Shown piece by piece: positions 17,662 through 26,469 of a stretch of DNA of 64,000 nucleotides (positions are counted from its first letter, which is position 1; each line of letters opens with the position of its first letter). The position numbers and the translations under genes are program-made. The notes below the pieces were generated by a model that saw nothing but the letters and a program-made list of their open reading frames with translations, had not been told where the DNA came from and searched no databases. Origin of the DNA: DAOUTY01 sp964453665 (GTDB lineage: Bacteria > Chloroflexota > Dehalococcoidia > SZUA-161); the NCBI GenBank assembly GCA_964453665.1, contig CAYVQT010000003.1, positions 1 through 64,000 on the forward strand, written 5' to 3'.

Positions 17662-18192
17662 CTATATACCTCCCGTGGTGATTGCTGGCGGTTTGAGATG
17701 GATCAACCTCCGGCAGATATCCGAGCCGGTAGTAAGGGGGCTGTCCAGCAACTCCACTTGCACCGAGTGTTTAAGGACTTTCTCGAACATTACTTTGTTG
17801 AAGTAGTTCCCGCAAATACACCACAGGGGCGTGGGATCCAACTGCCCCTGAACTATCACAGGACAGGCGCATTCGCCCTTTACATCGGGATAGAAGTCAT
17901 AGTGAATTATGTCTCCCTTTCTCTCAAGCTTTCTCTTCTCGGGAAAGGCGTTCATCAAATCCACGATGAAGGTATCTATATCAACATCAGTATTCAGTCC
18001 CCCAAACGGTATAAACAGGGAGTTGCACATTTCGCCGGTGCATCGGAGGCACATCTCCCGCGCCGTACTATCGAAGTCCGGCTGGAAGATCCGTTTGAAT
18101 ACCTCACCCTTTAAAATTTTCGCGAACTCTTGTGTCAGGACGGAGAGATCGCGAAGCGCTGCTTCTTCCTCCTCGGATAACTTTTCGGGCAT
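17662..18192 (-). CDS. Cysteine-rich conserved protein, paralogue 1 of 3
   Basis: 176 aa. Shares with the next two genes a GDxxH motif (GDIIHYDF), a CxCPxxxxGxxxxxPxxCxCxN block (here CACPVIVQGQ..PLWCICGNYF) and a C-terminal LxSxLTTGxxxCxxxIxLKP block. This copy additionally has 'CLRCTGEMC' near residue 48. The layout recalls the ATC-hydrolase/DUF6144 type of small cysteine-rich proteins, but I cannot confirm the family. Four or more conserved Cys plus His suggest metal or Fe-S binding. Start supported by GGAAGAGGATAA before ATG. It is 29 bp upstream of the ThDP-enzyme gene on the same strand, so likely co-transcribed. Confidence 0.75.
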   Translation of the reverse strand: MPEKLSEEEEAALRDLSVLTQEFAKILKGEVFKRIFQPDFDSTAREMCLRCTGEMCNSLFIPFGGLNTDVDIDTFIVDLMNAFPEKRKLERKGDIIHYDFYPDVKGECACPVIVQGQLDPTPLWCICGNYFNKVMFEKVLKHSVQVELLDSPLTTGSDICRRLIHLKPPAITTGGI

Positions 18193-18245
18193 TTATCCTC
18201 TTCCTAGTAGTGCTCAAGCACTAAATACAAATCACGATCGACAGC

Positions 18246-18405
18246 CGTAGCGTTGCCACTCCCTTCGGGCTTGCCCTCGGCTCTGAGGCTCAGGCTCGTA
18301 GAGAGCCTTAGGGCGAAACGCCTGTGGCAACGAATCCTCCATCGCGACGCTACCTGGTCAACGAACCCCCGTCGTGACAGGAGTCACGACGCTACCTGTC
18401 GAATA
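18246..18405. repeat. Composite GTAGCGTTGCCAC / GTCGTGACAGGAGTCACGAC repeat
   Basis: A long unit CGTAGCGTTGCCACTCC...GTGGCAACG (18246-18332) with an inner 'CTCTGAGGCTCAGGCTCGTAGAGAG' segment, then two CGTCGTGAC-AGGA-GTCACGACG-type hairpins ending in CTACCTG. Closely related copies occur at 19019, 49798, 50917 and 52860. It separates two cysteine-rich paralogues. Confidence 0.85.
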
Positions 18406-18418
18406 TCCATTAACAGCC

Positions 18419-18952
18419 CTAGTCCTTACTCCCCGGCGTGGTGAAAACCGAGGGCTTGAGGTAAATAACATATTTACAGAACTGCTCACCGGTCGTCAGG
18501 GCACTGCCCATCAACTCCGACTTGGCTGTTGGCCCCATTCCGATAGCCTCCAGGTATTGTGCCGCCATATTAGCGCCGCAGGAGCACAGTTCGGGGAATG
18601 GTTCCACCATCCCCAGCTTGACCACCGGGCATTCGCAAACAGGCTTTCCGTTCTCATCGAGGCTGCAGTGATAGGATGAGTGTACGACGTCGCCCACCCG
18701 TTCGATAGTCCTCGGCCCCAGCGGAGGCTCCAGATCCGACAAATGTTTCACCATTTCATCATAGGTCATATCCGGCCTGATTCCCAAGGCCCAAACCGCC
18801 ATCGCGCCGCAGGCCTGGCTCATCCTCATCATGACGTGGTCCCTGTGCTCCGGCGGTAGCTCCCTGACCCCCTGGAGGACTCCGGCCATGATACGCGGCA
18901 GCCACTCCGTGTATATCAATCCCTTTATCTCTTCAGAGTATTCGTGCGCCAT
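18419..18952 (-). CDS. Cysteine-rich conserved protein, paralogue 2 of 3
   Basis: 177 aa. Motifs: GDVVHSSYH, CECPVVKLGMVEPFPELCSCGAN, SALTTGEQFCKYVIYLKPS. The N-terminal helices ('HEYSEEIKGLIYTEWLPRIMAGVLQGVRELPPEHRDHVMMRMSQACG') align with paralogue 3 over the whole length, including 'PxMxxDxxxKHxxxLxPPxGPR'. AAAGGAGG precedes the ATG. Closest relative in the window is paralogue 3. Function unknown; the spacing of the Cys residues suggests a bound metal or cluster. Confidence 0.75.
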   Translation of the reverse strand: MAHEYSEEIKGLIYTEWLPRIMAGVLQGVRELPPEHRDHVMMRMSQACGAMAVWALGIRPDMTYDEMVKHLSDLEPPLGPRTIERVGDVVHSSYHCSLDENGKPVCECPVVKLGMVEPFPELCSCGANMAAQYLEAIGMGPTAKSELMGSALTTGEQFCKYVIYLKPSVFTTPGSKD

Positions 18953-19018
18953 GTCGCCTCCTTTAATATTCAGTAATCAAGCACCAAATCCGAAGCATCG
19001 TCCGCGTTATCCTGTCAT

Positions 19019-19155
19019 CGTAGCCTTGCCACTCCCGTGGCAACGAATCCCACGTCGTGACAGGAGTCACGACGCTACCTCTTTATATTAAATTCGTAGC
19101 GTTGCCACTCCCGCGGCAACGAATCCCACGTCGTGACAGGAGTCACGACGCTACG
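19019..19155. repeat. Two tandem 61-bp composite palindromes
   Basis: 19019-19079 and 19095-19155 are near-identical: GTAGC(C/G)TTGCCACTCC(C)G(T/C)GGCAACGAATCC followed by CACGTCGTGACAGGAGTCACGACGCTAC. They are separated by an AT-rich 15-bp spacer. Only two copies and self-complementary units, so not a CRISPR. Confidence 0.85.
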
Positions 19156-19732
19156 GTATATGTTCATGCTTCGGTGTGGTGAAGGGGGAAGGCTTGAGGT
19201 GCACGAGGAAACGGCATTCATCCTCACCATTCACCATAGGGCTGCCCAGTGTCTCAACTGTGGTTACTTCTCTCCCGGTATATTCCTCTATATAGCTCGC
19301 GACGCTGTTAGCGGAGCAAGCGCACACCTCGGGCCTCGCCTCTATCCATCCATACATGATGAGTGGACACTGGCATATCGGGCGGCCGTCCTTATCCTTT
19401 GGAGGAACGTAAGTCCAGTGAACTATATCCCCAATCTGAGTGATTTTCCTCGGCCCGAAGGGAGGTTTCAATTCCGCCATGTGCTTCTTATAATCCTCCC
19501 AGTCCATGCCCGGCTGACAGTCCAGGACCATTTTCGCCTGGTCGCTGCAAGCCTTGGACATTTTCATCAGAATCCCGTCCCTTTGCTCCGCCGGGAGCGC
19601 ACTGATCCCTTTGTAGGCTGCGTCAACGATCTTGTACAGCCATCCGTGGAGTAATTCTTTTATCTCAGGGCTCATTTCCAGATAGAAATCGTCGATTGAC
19701 TCTTTTACCTCTGGCGGTAGCTCTTCAGCCAT
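19151..19732 (-). CDS. Cysteine-rich conserved protein, paralogue 3 of 3
   Basis: 193 aa. Motifs: GDIVHWTYV, CQCPLIMYGWIEARPEVCACSAN, SPMVNGEDECRFLVHLKPS. The final 'FTTPKHEH' overlaps the tandem repeat 19095-19155 by a few bases, so the repeat supplies the end of the gene. Paralogue 2 has the same 'PS(V/P)FTTPxxx' tail. AAAAGGAAGGAG lies upstream of the ATG. It is first of the three in transcription order, following the NIPSNAP-like genes. Confidence 0.75.
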   Translation of the reverse strand: MAEELPPEVKESIDDFYLEMSPEIKELLHGWLYKIVDAAYKGISALPAEQRDGILMKMSKACSDQAKMVLDCQPGMDWEDYKKHMAELKPPFGPRKITQIGDIVHWTYVPPKDKDGRPICQCPLIMYGWIEARPEVCACSANSVASYIEEYTGREVTTVETLGSPMVNGEDECRFLVHLKPSPFTTPKHEHIP

Positions 19733-19775
19733 GTTTGCTCCTTCCTTTTAATCCACTTTATATACACAGGCGACC

Positions 19776-20519
19776 TTATTCCTTTCCCCACTCCACCTCG
19801 GGCATCGCAACCGTTCTCACCTCTTCCGCTGCCGCTTCTTCCGTCAGAAACGGAGTGCGCAGAGGTGAGTATGGGACCAGACCGTATAAGAACCTGTAGA
19901 CAACCTTGGGACGCCACTGTCCCGCCTTTGCCTCCCATTCCTTGTAGGCGGGGTCATTCAACGAGGTCTCGCGAATCTTGACCCAATCGCTGTGGATATT
20001 GCCCGCTGTCCAGATATTGATGACCTCGCCGCCGCTGGCCGTCCCCGCCACCGCCTGATAACACCCCACCAGTTTCATGCCCCAGTTCTGCGCCATCGGC
20101 GCAAGCTCCGCTCCAACGGCAGCTACATACTCATCCGCCTTGCCGGGCAGAACCCGCGCCAGGGTATGCAGGTATATTGTAGACTTATAGTCACCACCCT
20201 TAATCTGCGCCAGAGTCGGAGAGAAAGGCGCTGGCTCCAGCACCTTGCCAACGTAATCCGTCCGATAATCGACGGCCTCCCGCTCCCAGACCTTCGCCAG
20301 AGGGTCCTTGTCGTGGAACTCCTGTATACGGTCGAGTGCCGCCCAGTCATCCACCTCCCAGAGGGCCAGATTCTCATTATAATGTATCCCCATCATAAAC
20401 ATCCCGACCAGGCGCAGACCGTTCTTCTCAGCGTCAGGCACGTAGTCCGTCCCCATAACCTTCCAGAACTCGTCCTGAAACCGGGAGACAATCGTTATAT
20501 CCTCATACAGGTAAATCAT
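19776..20519 (-). CDS. NIPSNAP-like double alpha/beta-barrel protein
   Basis: 247 aa. Two similar halves: 'MIYLYEDITIVSRFQDEFWKVMGTDYVP..GLRLVGMFMMG....ALWEVDDWAALDRI' and 'TIYLHTLARVLPGKADEYVAAVGAELAPMAQNWGMKLVGCYQ....VINIWTAGNIHSDWVKIRE'. Each half has the strand-helix-strand order of a dimeric alpha/beta barrel as in NIPSNAP/EthD proteins, where it binds small hydrophobic molecules or acts on them. Catalytic residues are not known. 'GGAGG' before ATG fixes the start. The next gene is a paralogue. Confidence 0.7.
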   Translation of the reverse strand: MIYLYEDITIVSRFQDEFWKVMGTDYVPDAEKNGLRLVGMFMMGIHYNENLALWEVDDWAALDRIQEFHDKDPLAKVWEREAVDYRTDYVGKVLEPAPFSPTLAQIKGGDYKSTIYLHTLARVLPGKADEYVAAVGAELAPMAQNWGMKLVGCYQAVAGTASGGEVINIWTAGNIHSDWVKIRETSLNDPAYKEWEAKAGQWRPKVVYRFLYGLVPYSPLRTPFLTEEAAAEEVRTVAMPEVEWGKE

Positions 20520-20572
20520 TTACATCCTCCAAGTTTTCGGGATAACTCACTCCCGCCGCCCTTTTCCGACAT

Positions 20573-21247
20573 TTAGTGAAGCATGGAGTAGGGTACAGGG
20601 ATCAGGAACTTATAGCTCCACTCAGCGCATAAGCTCGATCTCTTATCCAGCCATTGCCGCAGCTCCGGTTCTCTGGCCATAGCCTCCCGTATCCGGCCCC
20701 AGTGCGCCCAGTTCTTCACCGACCAGAAGCTTATTATCTCTCCGGACTCTCCGCACGCTCCGAACCAGCGGTAGCAGCCCGCGAGCTTCACCCCCAGCTT
20801 TTCCACTACCGGCACCAGTTCCTCTTCAAAGGCCTTCACGAACTCGCCGGTCTTCCCAGGCAACACGCTGTACGATAAACGGTAATACAGCATGTTACCA
20901 GCGAAATCACCTTTCTTTTTACGCTCTTTAATCGCTGCCGCAGTCGGAGAGAAGGGGAGTCCCTCCAGCAGGCTGTCGAACCACTCGTCACGGTACCTGA
21001 AACCTTCACGGTGCCATGACAGCCCATCGCGCTCATGTATCACGAAATTGGACAAACCTTCGAGGCTCTCGACGCCGTTCGGCAGCTCGGACAAAAAGAA
21101 GGTCTCACGGTGTCGAAAGGCAACCCTGAAAATGCCCAGCACCGTCATGTGCCGGTCCAGGCCGGGAATCAAGTCCGTGCGCATGACATCCACATACTCA
21201 TCCATTACGCCGGGAAATGGATAGGTGTTCTCATGCAGATAAAGCAT
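20573..21247 (-). CDS. NIPSNAP-like double alpha/beta-barrel protein, paralogue
   Basis: 224 aa. Aligns with the neighbouring 247-aa protein from 'LYLHENTYPFPGVMDEYVDVMRTDLIPGL' through 'YRLSYSVLPGKTGEFVKAFEEELVPVVEKLGVKLAGCYRWFGACGESGEIISFWSVKNWAHWGRIREAM', with a shared 'PFSPT' linker between halves. Probably arose by local duplication and may form heteromers with it. It starts 8 bp after the START-like gene stop, so the two are co-transcribed. Confidence 0.7.
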   Translation of the reverse strand: MLYLHENTYPFPGVMDEYVDVMRTDLIPGLDRHMTVLGIFRVAFRHRETFFLSELPNGVESLEGLSNFVIHERDGLSWHREGFRYRDEWFDSLLEGLPFSPTAAAIKERKKKGDFAGNMLYYRLSYSVLPGKTGEFVKAFEEELVPVVEKLGVKLAGCYRWFGACGESGEIISFWSVKNWAHWGRIREAMAREPELRQWLDKRSSLCAEWSYKFLIPVPYSMLH

Positions 21248-21255
21248 AGCTGGCT

Positions 21256-21729
21256 CTACTCCTTTCCTTCGTTACTGGTGAACCCCTCTCCCTGTCCGTA
21301 TCTGGCCTCCATGTCTCTCTTATGGTCCATCAGGATGCCCTGGGTCAGCCGCCTGGTATACCAGGCCACCGGCCATTCAAGCAGTTTGCCCCATCGCGGC
21401 ACTCTGATGTCAATCCGGTCCACAATCTTAGTGCCTTCGCTCGTTTCATAGAGAAATGTACTCTCCAACGTGCCCCTGGCAAATCCTCCGATTGTCTCAT
21501 TCGTCATTCTATCGGGCGGAATTATGGTCTGCTTCTGTTTCGCCTTTCGCGTAAATCCCAGAACCTTGAGACGCCAGAGGGCGATGCTGACGTTGTTTTC
21601 ATCCTCAAGAACCTGCACAGACTTTATGCGACCCTTGTGGAGTATCGGAGGATGAGTGTACTCCGAGATTTCCTTGAGCACCACGTCTATCGGCGCTTTG
21701 ATTGTAACAGTCATTTCCACGCTTCTCAT
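21256..21729 (-). CDS. SRPBCC/START-like ligand-binding protein
   Basis: 157 aa from the ATG at 21729, which has GAAGGAG nine bases upstream; the open frame runs 22 codons further without a site. 'MTVTIKAPIDVVLKEISEYTHPP' is the opening strand and helix of SRPBCC proteins, and 'YETSEGTKIVDRIDIRVPRWGKLLEWPVAWYTRRLTQGILMDHKRDMEARYG' the closing strands and long C-terminal helix. Such proteins hold hydrophobic ligands or act as cyclases. It is the first gene of the minus-strand run ending at the ThDP enzyme or the alcohol dehydrogenase. Confidence 0.7.
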   Translation of the reverse strand: MRSVEMTVTIKAPIDVVLKEISEYTHPPILHKGRIKSVQVLEDENNVSIALWRLKVLGFTRKAKQKQTIIPPDRMTNETIGGFARGTLESTFLYETSEGTKIVDRIDIRVPRWGKLLEWPVAWYTRRLTQGILMDHKRDMEARYGQGEGFTSNEGKE

Positions 21730-22289
21730 AATGCAATACTCCTTCGTCACCGACCACCTGACTATAAAATTGACAGGTAGAGAAAAGGCAAACAATAAAT
21801 AGGTGGTTCGTATCCCTTCCTATTGCTTTTCTAAGCAGACAGCATGAGTGCTGTTCCAAGCCTGACAGCACGCAGGCAACATGCAGACTTGCTCTTTTAA
21901 AAGGAGCAGATTATTAGAGGCGAAGAGAGTAATACAGGCTTCCAATTGATTCTCTCAAGACGCTCTATCACCAGTGCTTTACCTTTTATAGTATTTCCCC
22001 AGGGTTGTCAAGACATTTATACAAGGGGACCAACCTATACATTCTAAACCCACCTTGGGCAGAGTATGACCAAATCTCCAGGGGGCTTGCTTATCATAAG
22101 CACAAAAAGCGCGCAATTTACAGTTACAATCCGCAGACACCATCTGTTCAACTACTATCGTTCTAACCAAGGGATTACTAAATACTTCAACGTATCAGGA
22201 CTAAATGACCATTCCCGATGGGATAAAGTAGTGTTACTGTATTCAGGGGGATTGTAGTACAAGACTATTACGTCGGAGGCGAATACTTC
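21730..22289. other. Divergent intergenic region
   Basis: 560 bp between divergent genes. One hairpin, TGCTC-TTTTAAAA-GGAGCA (21890-21907), is visible. No dispersed palindrome and no credible small gene; the short frame at 22066 lacks a ribosome site. The cyclase ribosome site (GGAGG) is at about 22274-22278. Confidence 0.5.
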
Positions 22290-24143
22290 ATGAGGTCGCG
22301 GCGAAGAAGGCGTTTGTTTGCAGGCTTGCTAATTGGAGCCGGAATTGGCATAGCTTTCTGTCTGGCATTATGTCTCAACCTGCTTAGCGGCGTGCAGTTG
22401 CAAAGCAGCGATTTCCTCTTCAAAGCGGCAAATCTGAATAGAAGTATAGAACAAGAGGGGGAAATCGTGATTGTTGCCATCGATGACAGGAGCCTTGATC
22501 AGCTCGGTCATTTCCCATCATGGTCGCGTTCATACTATGCAGACCTGATAGATACGCTTGCTGAGGCTGAAGCACGAATAGTGGTTTTCGATGTTCTCTT
22601 CTCTGAGCCGGCAGCCGGTGACGACCGGTTAGCGAGATCTATAGAGGAGGCAGGAAACGTGATCCTCCCTCTTGCATACTCAGCGTCACAAAATACGTCT
22701 ACAGGTACGGGTGAATCGGTCGGACTGGCGACTTTTATCAGGCCCCTGAGTCGGTTTGAGCAATATGCCCTTGCTCTGGGGCACGCCAATTTGCAACCTG
22801 ATGAGGATGGTGTGGTGAGGCAACTGCCACTGGCTATCGATAACGGCGAAGACTGCGAACCGGCGCTGGCCCTGGCTGCTGTCGCCAAGTATCTCAGGCG
22901 TCCTCAAGTTATTGAATCCCCTATTGAGAACAACTACCTGACCTTCGCCGGCCGGTCTATTCCACTTGACGATACAAACGGCATGTTAATTAACTACACA
23001 GGTGACGTGGCAGATGAGAGCGCCGCAGCAATCTTTGATACTGTATCCTTTGTAGCTGTCCTGAAAGGCGAGGTCTCCCCCTCCACCTTTGATGACAAGA
23101 TCGTTATCGTCGGTGCTACAGCCAGCGCGCTCGGAGATACCTTCTGGACACCTACAGGCCAGATGATGAACGGTGTCGAGATTCATGCTAACGCCATTTA
23201 TACAATTCTAACCGGGGATTTCCTCAGGCCGGCCTCGTTCAGTATCACGATTGCCTTGATAATGGTGCTGGCACTCCTTTGTAGCCTGGTAGTGCTTCGT
23301 CTGCGAGTCCTTTGGGCCACGCTTTCAGCCTTCTTCATTTGTGCTGCTTACCTCCTCGTAGCCTTCTCTTTCTTTGATAAAGGCATAATGCTTAACCTAA
23401 TCTATCCACCCCTGGCTATCCTGGGTGCATTTGTAGGCCTGACCCTTTTCAACATCTCTCGGGAACGTGCCGAAAAAAAAGAGATAACGAGAACCTTTGG
23501 CCGCTACATTTCACCACCGGTCGTGGACAAGATTCTAACGGCTCTGGAAACGGATGAGTTGAAGCTGGGAGGACAGCAGCAGCAAGCGACTGTGGCATTC
23601 GCCGATGTCCGTGGTTTCACCGATATTTCTGAGAATATGCAGTCAGAGGAGTTAGTAAGGGTGCTAAACATCTATCTTTCCACAGTTATCCAGGCGGTAC
23701 TCAATCACGGCGGTATGATAAACAAATTCGGTGGTGACAGCGTTATGGCGATCTGGAATGCGCCTACATTATGTGAGGGGCACGCTCTATCAGCAACGAA
23801 AGCAGCTATTGATGTTCAACGCGCTATCAAAGAGTTACAGGAGCAGGAAACAGATCTCCCCAGGATGGACTTCGGCATCGGTATAAATACAGGTGAGGTA
23901 GTAGCCGGCAACATGGGTTCCGAGGACCGTCTGGAATACTCTGTGGTTGGCGATACCGTAAACGTCGCTGCCAGGATAACCGGTCTCGCTGAGGCCGGGA
24001 AAGTATGGATCAGCTCCGGCACCTATGAACTCATAAAAGATTACATCTTGGCAAAGCCACTGGAGCCGCTCGTGATAAAAGGAAAACGAGACCCAATCAT
24101 GGCATACGAGGTACTGGATATAAGCGAGGAACCGTTCGGCTAG
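22290..24143 (+). CDS. CHASE2-domain adenylate/guanylate cyclase
   Basis: 617 aa. N-terminal membrane helix (about 12-35), extracellular CHASE2 sensor (about 50-320, with 'IVIVAIDDRSLDQLGHFPSWSR'), two to three helices (about 330-400), then a class III cyclase domain (about 430-600). Metal-binding Asp residues are present in 'FADVRGFTD' and 'NKFGGDSVMAIW'; the latter also carries the Lys that selects the base, and 'VVGDTVNVAARI' has the other base contact plus the transition-state Asn and Arg. This set fits adenylate cyclase. It probably makes cAMP in response to an external signal. The ECF sigma gene follows 30 bp downstream. Confidence 0.87.
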   Translation: MRSRRRRRLFAGLLIGAGIGIAFCLALCLNLLSGVQLQSSDFLFKAANLNRSIEQEGEIVIVAIDDRSLDQLGHFPSWSRSYYADLIDTLAEAEARIVVFDVLFSEPAAGDDRLARSIEEAGNVILPLAYSASQNTSTGTGESVGLATFIRPLSRFEQYALALGHANLQPDEDGVVRQLPLAIDNGEDCEPALALAAVAKYLRRPQVIESPIENNYLTFAGRSIPLDDTNGMLINYTGDVADESAAAIFDTVSFVAVLKGEVSPSTFDDKIVIVGATASALGDTFWTPTGQMMNGVEIHANAIYTILTGDFLRPASFSITIALIMVLALLCSLVVLRLRVLWATLSAFFICAAYLLVAFSFFDKGIMLNLIYPPLAILGAFVGLTLFNISRERAEKKEITRTFGRYISPPVVDKILTALETDELKLGGQQQQATVAFADVRGFTDISENMQSEELVRVLNIYLSTVIQAVLNHGGMINKFGGDSVMAIWNAPTLCEGHALSATKAAIDVQRAIKELQEQETDLPRMDFGIGINTGEVVAGNMGSEDRLEYSVVGDTVNVAARITGLAEAGKVWISSGTYELIKDYILAKPLEPLVIKGKRDPIMAYEVLDISEEPFG

Positions 24144-24173
24144 ACACCACGTAACGGGGAAAATGTAACAGTT

Positions 24174-24806
24174 ATGGAATCTCTTCGTTATATAGTTTGC
24201 AGGGAAAACGCGACTCGCATAACTAGCGGGACGTCGACCTATGAAGACATCGAAATTCGAAGGCTGGTTGAACAGGCTACCGATGGCGATGTTGAGGCGT
24301 TTGGCGAACTATACAGCATCTACCTCGACCGCATCTACAGGTATGTTTTTTATCAGGTCAGCAACAAGGCTACAGCTGAAGACCTTACCGAGGAGATATT
24401 CATGAAGGCCTGGAGGGGCATCGGCAAATACAGGTGGAAGGGGCAACCATTTGCAGCATGGCTATATCGCATAGCACGCAACCACGTTATTGACTATTAT
24501 CGCACCAGCCGACAGCATCAACCCCTTAAAGGAGAAATTCAGTCAGACGACAATCAACCTCAGCAAGAAGTGGAAATAAAGCAAATGCAGCAATCGCTAT
24601 TACGCGCCATATCATCTCTCCCTAAACAGCAGAGTCAAGTCATAATACTGAAATTTATTGAGGGTCTCGATAACCGCGCAATTGAACGGATTATGGGCAA
24701 GAGGCAGGGAGCCATAAGAGTTATGCAAATGCGCGCTCTAACTGCGCTCCGGCAAATATTGAGCGAGGAAATGGGAGAATGCGAACCGATCTGTCAAAGG
24801 CTTTAG
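24174..24806 (+). CDS. ECF-type RNA polymerase sigma factor
   Basis: 210 aa. Region 2 is seen in 'DVEAFGELYSIYLDRIYRYVFYQV...AEDLTEEIFMKAWRGIGKYRWKGQPFAAWLYRIARNHVIDYYR', region 4 in 'AISSLPKQQSQVIILKFIEGLDNRAIERIMGKRQGAIRVMQMRALTALRQIL'. The last 28 bases overlap the next gene, a FecR-domain protein, so translation is probably coupled. The first 30 residues have no family match, and the ribosome site is weak; an internal start cannot be excluded. It likely directs transcription of cell-surface or signalling genes. Confidence 0.9.
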   Translation: MESLRYIVCRENATRITSGTSTYEDIEIRRLVEQATDGDVEAFGELYSIYLDRIYRYVFYQVSNKATAEDLTEEIFMKAWRGIGKYRWKGQPFAAWLYRIARNHVIDYYRTSRQHQPLKGEIQSDDNQPQQEVEIKQMQQSLLRAISSLPKQQSQVIILKFIEGLDNRAIERIMGKRQGAIRVMQMRALTALRQILSEEMGECEPICQRL

Positions 24807-26419
24807 ATGAGTGTCTAGGGCGCATGCGCAAGGGTGAGCCAATCGAGGCTTGCTTGAACGATTTCCCGCATCTACGGCATCAGTTGGAGCCGCTGCTATC
24901 TACCGCGTTGTCTATTTCCACCGCACCCGGAGTCTCGCCCTCAGACGAGTTCAGAAGAGTGTCGCAAGCTCGCCTGATGACACGGCTCCGCGAAGAGGCA
25001 AGCAAGGGCGGTGTTTCAACACAACGCCGAACGCCAGCGCAACCCGGAGCACTGGTAACAGCATGCAGAGGACTTCTGCACGCCCTTGGCAAGCCCCGCG
25101 CGCTTATCGTTCCGGTAACGCTGCTTTTGCTCATTGCGATGGGAGGCAGTCTTTTTACGATCGTGAGTCTCGCTTTACCGGCACAACCGACCGCACTCGC
25201 GGCCCAGTGCACAGTCAGTGTTCTCAGCGGCGGCGTACAGGTCCAAACCCCGGGGGCAGATACCTGGCAAGAGGCCGTCGACGGCCAGATACTGGATGCG
25301 GGTAGCCGGGTAAGGACTGCGACCGGCTCATATGCCTTACTCACCTTCTTTGAAGGTAGCAGTATCAAACTTGAGCCCGGCACCGATGTCGAAATCCAGC
25401 AACTCGAACGGGTCGACGAACGCTCCGCTGACATCGTTCTGAAGCAGTGGCTGGGCACAACGTGGAGCCGCGTTGTGAAAAGGTTGGACCCCGGCGTGCG
25501 CTACGAGATACAGACGCCCTCTGCTCACGCCCTGGTAAGGGGCACTTTATTCGAGACGGAAATAGATGAAACAGCCCGGACAACAGTTCGGACGACCGAG
25601 GGTTTGGTCAGTGTAAGCGGGCAAAACGAAGAGGTATTTCTGCCAGCAGGCCAGGAAGCGAGTGTAGAGTATGGGGCGTCCCCATCCGAACCCCGGCCGA
25701 TTGCGCCTGCCGATAGTGAGCTTCTCATCACCGCCGGTATGCCTGCGGTGGCCTCAGTCTGTGACCCCACGGGTTCGAGCACGGGATATTTACCGGACGG
25801 CTTCGCTTTTAATCAAATCACAGGGGCACAATCAACATCACCTTCTGCGGGGGTTCAGGTCATTACTATACCAAACCCCGTGTCCGGCGAGTATTCTGTG
25901 GTGCTGCGCTGTATTGCCGACGGGACAAGTCAGTTAAACATCACATACCTGTCCGAAGGGGAATCGGTTTTTACACACGCCAGCGCATATGAAATAACCG
26001 GCAGCAGTGAATGGCTGATTCCGATACAATTAGAGGTATCGGACGGCCAACTCATCAGCGCAACGGTACGTGATATAGAGCCTCTGGGAGAGCGAGCACC
26101 CGAGAAGTTAGTCAGGACCGAGATAGTAGAGGCGTCGCTGGTTCCTATTGAGACGCCCGAGAATTCCGGGCAAACTGCTGATAATGAGCGCGCTTACCCG
26201 CTGGCCGTGGTCAGTGGCACCGGCGGTTCAGTAACTGAACCCGGTCAAGGGGTATTTTTCTACTGCTCCGGTACCGTGGTTGACCTCGTCGCCGAACCTG
26301 ACGAGGGTTGGGTGTTTGAGGGGTGGACAGGTAACGTCGCTGACGTTTCATCACCTATCACCACTATAACCATAGCTCAGGCTGAGGCTGTCACTGCCAG
26401 TTTCATTCCCCGGGAATAA
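24779..26419 (+). CDS. FecR-domain membrane protein with C-terminal InlB B-repeat-like domain
   Basis: 546 aa. Order: a cytoplasmic helical N terminus ('ALDECLGRMRKGEPIEACLNDFPHLRHQLEPLL'), found before FecR domains in Chloroflexota and likely acting on the sigma factor; one transmembrane helix (about 108-130); a FecR domain (about 145-290, 'GSRVRTATGSYALLTFFEGSSIKLEPGTDVEIQQL..TPSAHALVRGTLFETEI'); a Pro/Ser-rich linker; and a closing 'GGSVTEPGQG..VDLVAEPDEGWVFEGWTGNVADVSSPITTITI', an InlB B-repeat/bacterial Ig-like unit. Overlap with the sigma gene supports a sigma/anti-sigma pair. GGAGA precedes ATG. Confidence 0.8.
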   Translation: MRTDLSKALDECLGRMRKGEPIEACLNDFPHLRHQLEPLLSTALSISTAPGVSPSDEFRRVSQARLMTRLREEASKGGVSTQRRTPAQPGALVTACRGLLHALGKPRALIVPVTLLLLIAMGGSLFTIVSLALPAQPTALAAQCTVSVLSGGVQVQTPGADTWQEAVDGQILDAGSRVRTATGSYALLTFFEGSSIKLEPGTDVEIQQLERVDERSADIVLKQWLGTTWSRVVKRLDPGVRYEIQTPSAHALVRGTLFETEIDETARTTVRTTEGLVSVSGQNEEVFLPAGQEASVEYGASPSEPRPIAPADSELLITAGMPAVASVCDPTGSSTGYLPDGFAFNQITGAQSTSPSAGVQVITIPNPVSGEYSVVLRCIADGTSQLNITYLSEGESVFTHASAYEITGSSEWLIPIQLEVSDGQLISATVRDIEPLGERAPEKLVRTEIVEASLVPIETPENSGQTADNERAYPLAVVSGTGGSVTEPGQGVFFYCSGTVVDLVAEPDEGWVFEGWTGNVADVSSPITTITIAQAEAVTASFIPRE

Positions 26420-26469
26420 GATGAGGCAAACTGCCAGTGGGGCGTAATTCGACGAAAACAGAGGTAACT

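Noticed and set aside
16865..17806. 313-aa plus-strand open frame
   Set aside because: Shadow of the ThDP enzyme; composition is rich in Arg, His and Pro as expected for the reverse strand.
19019..19155. Two near-identical spaced repeats suggesting a short CRISPR array
   Set aside because: Only two units, each self-complementary with two inner hairpins, a 15-bp AT-rich spacer, and related copies dispersed elsewhere; no cas genes.
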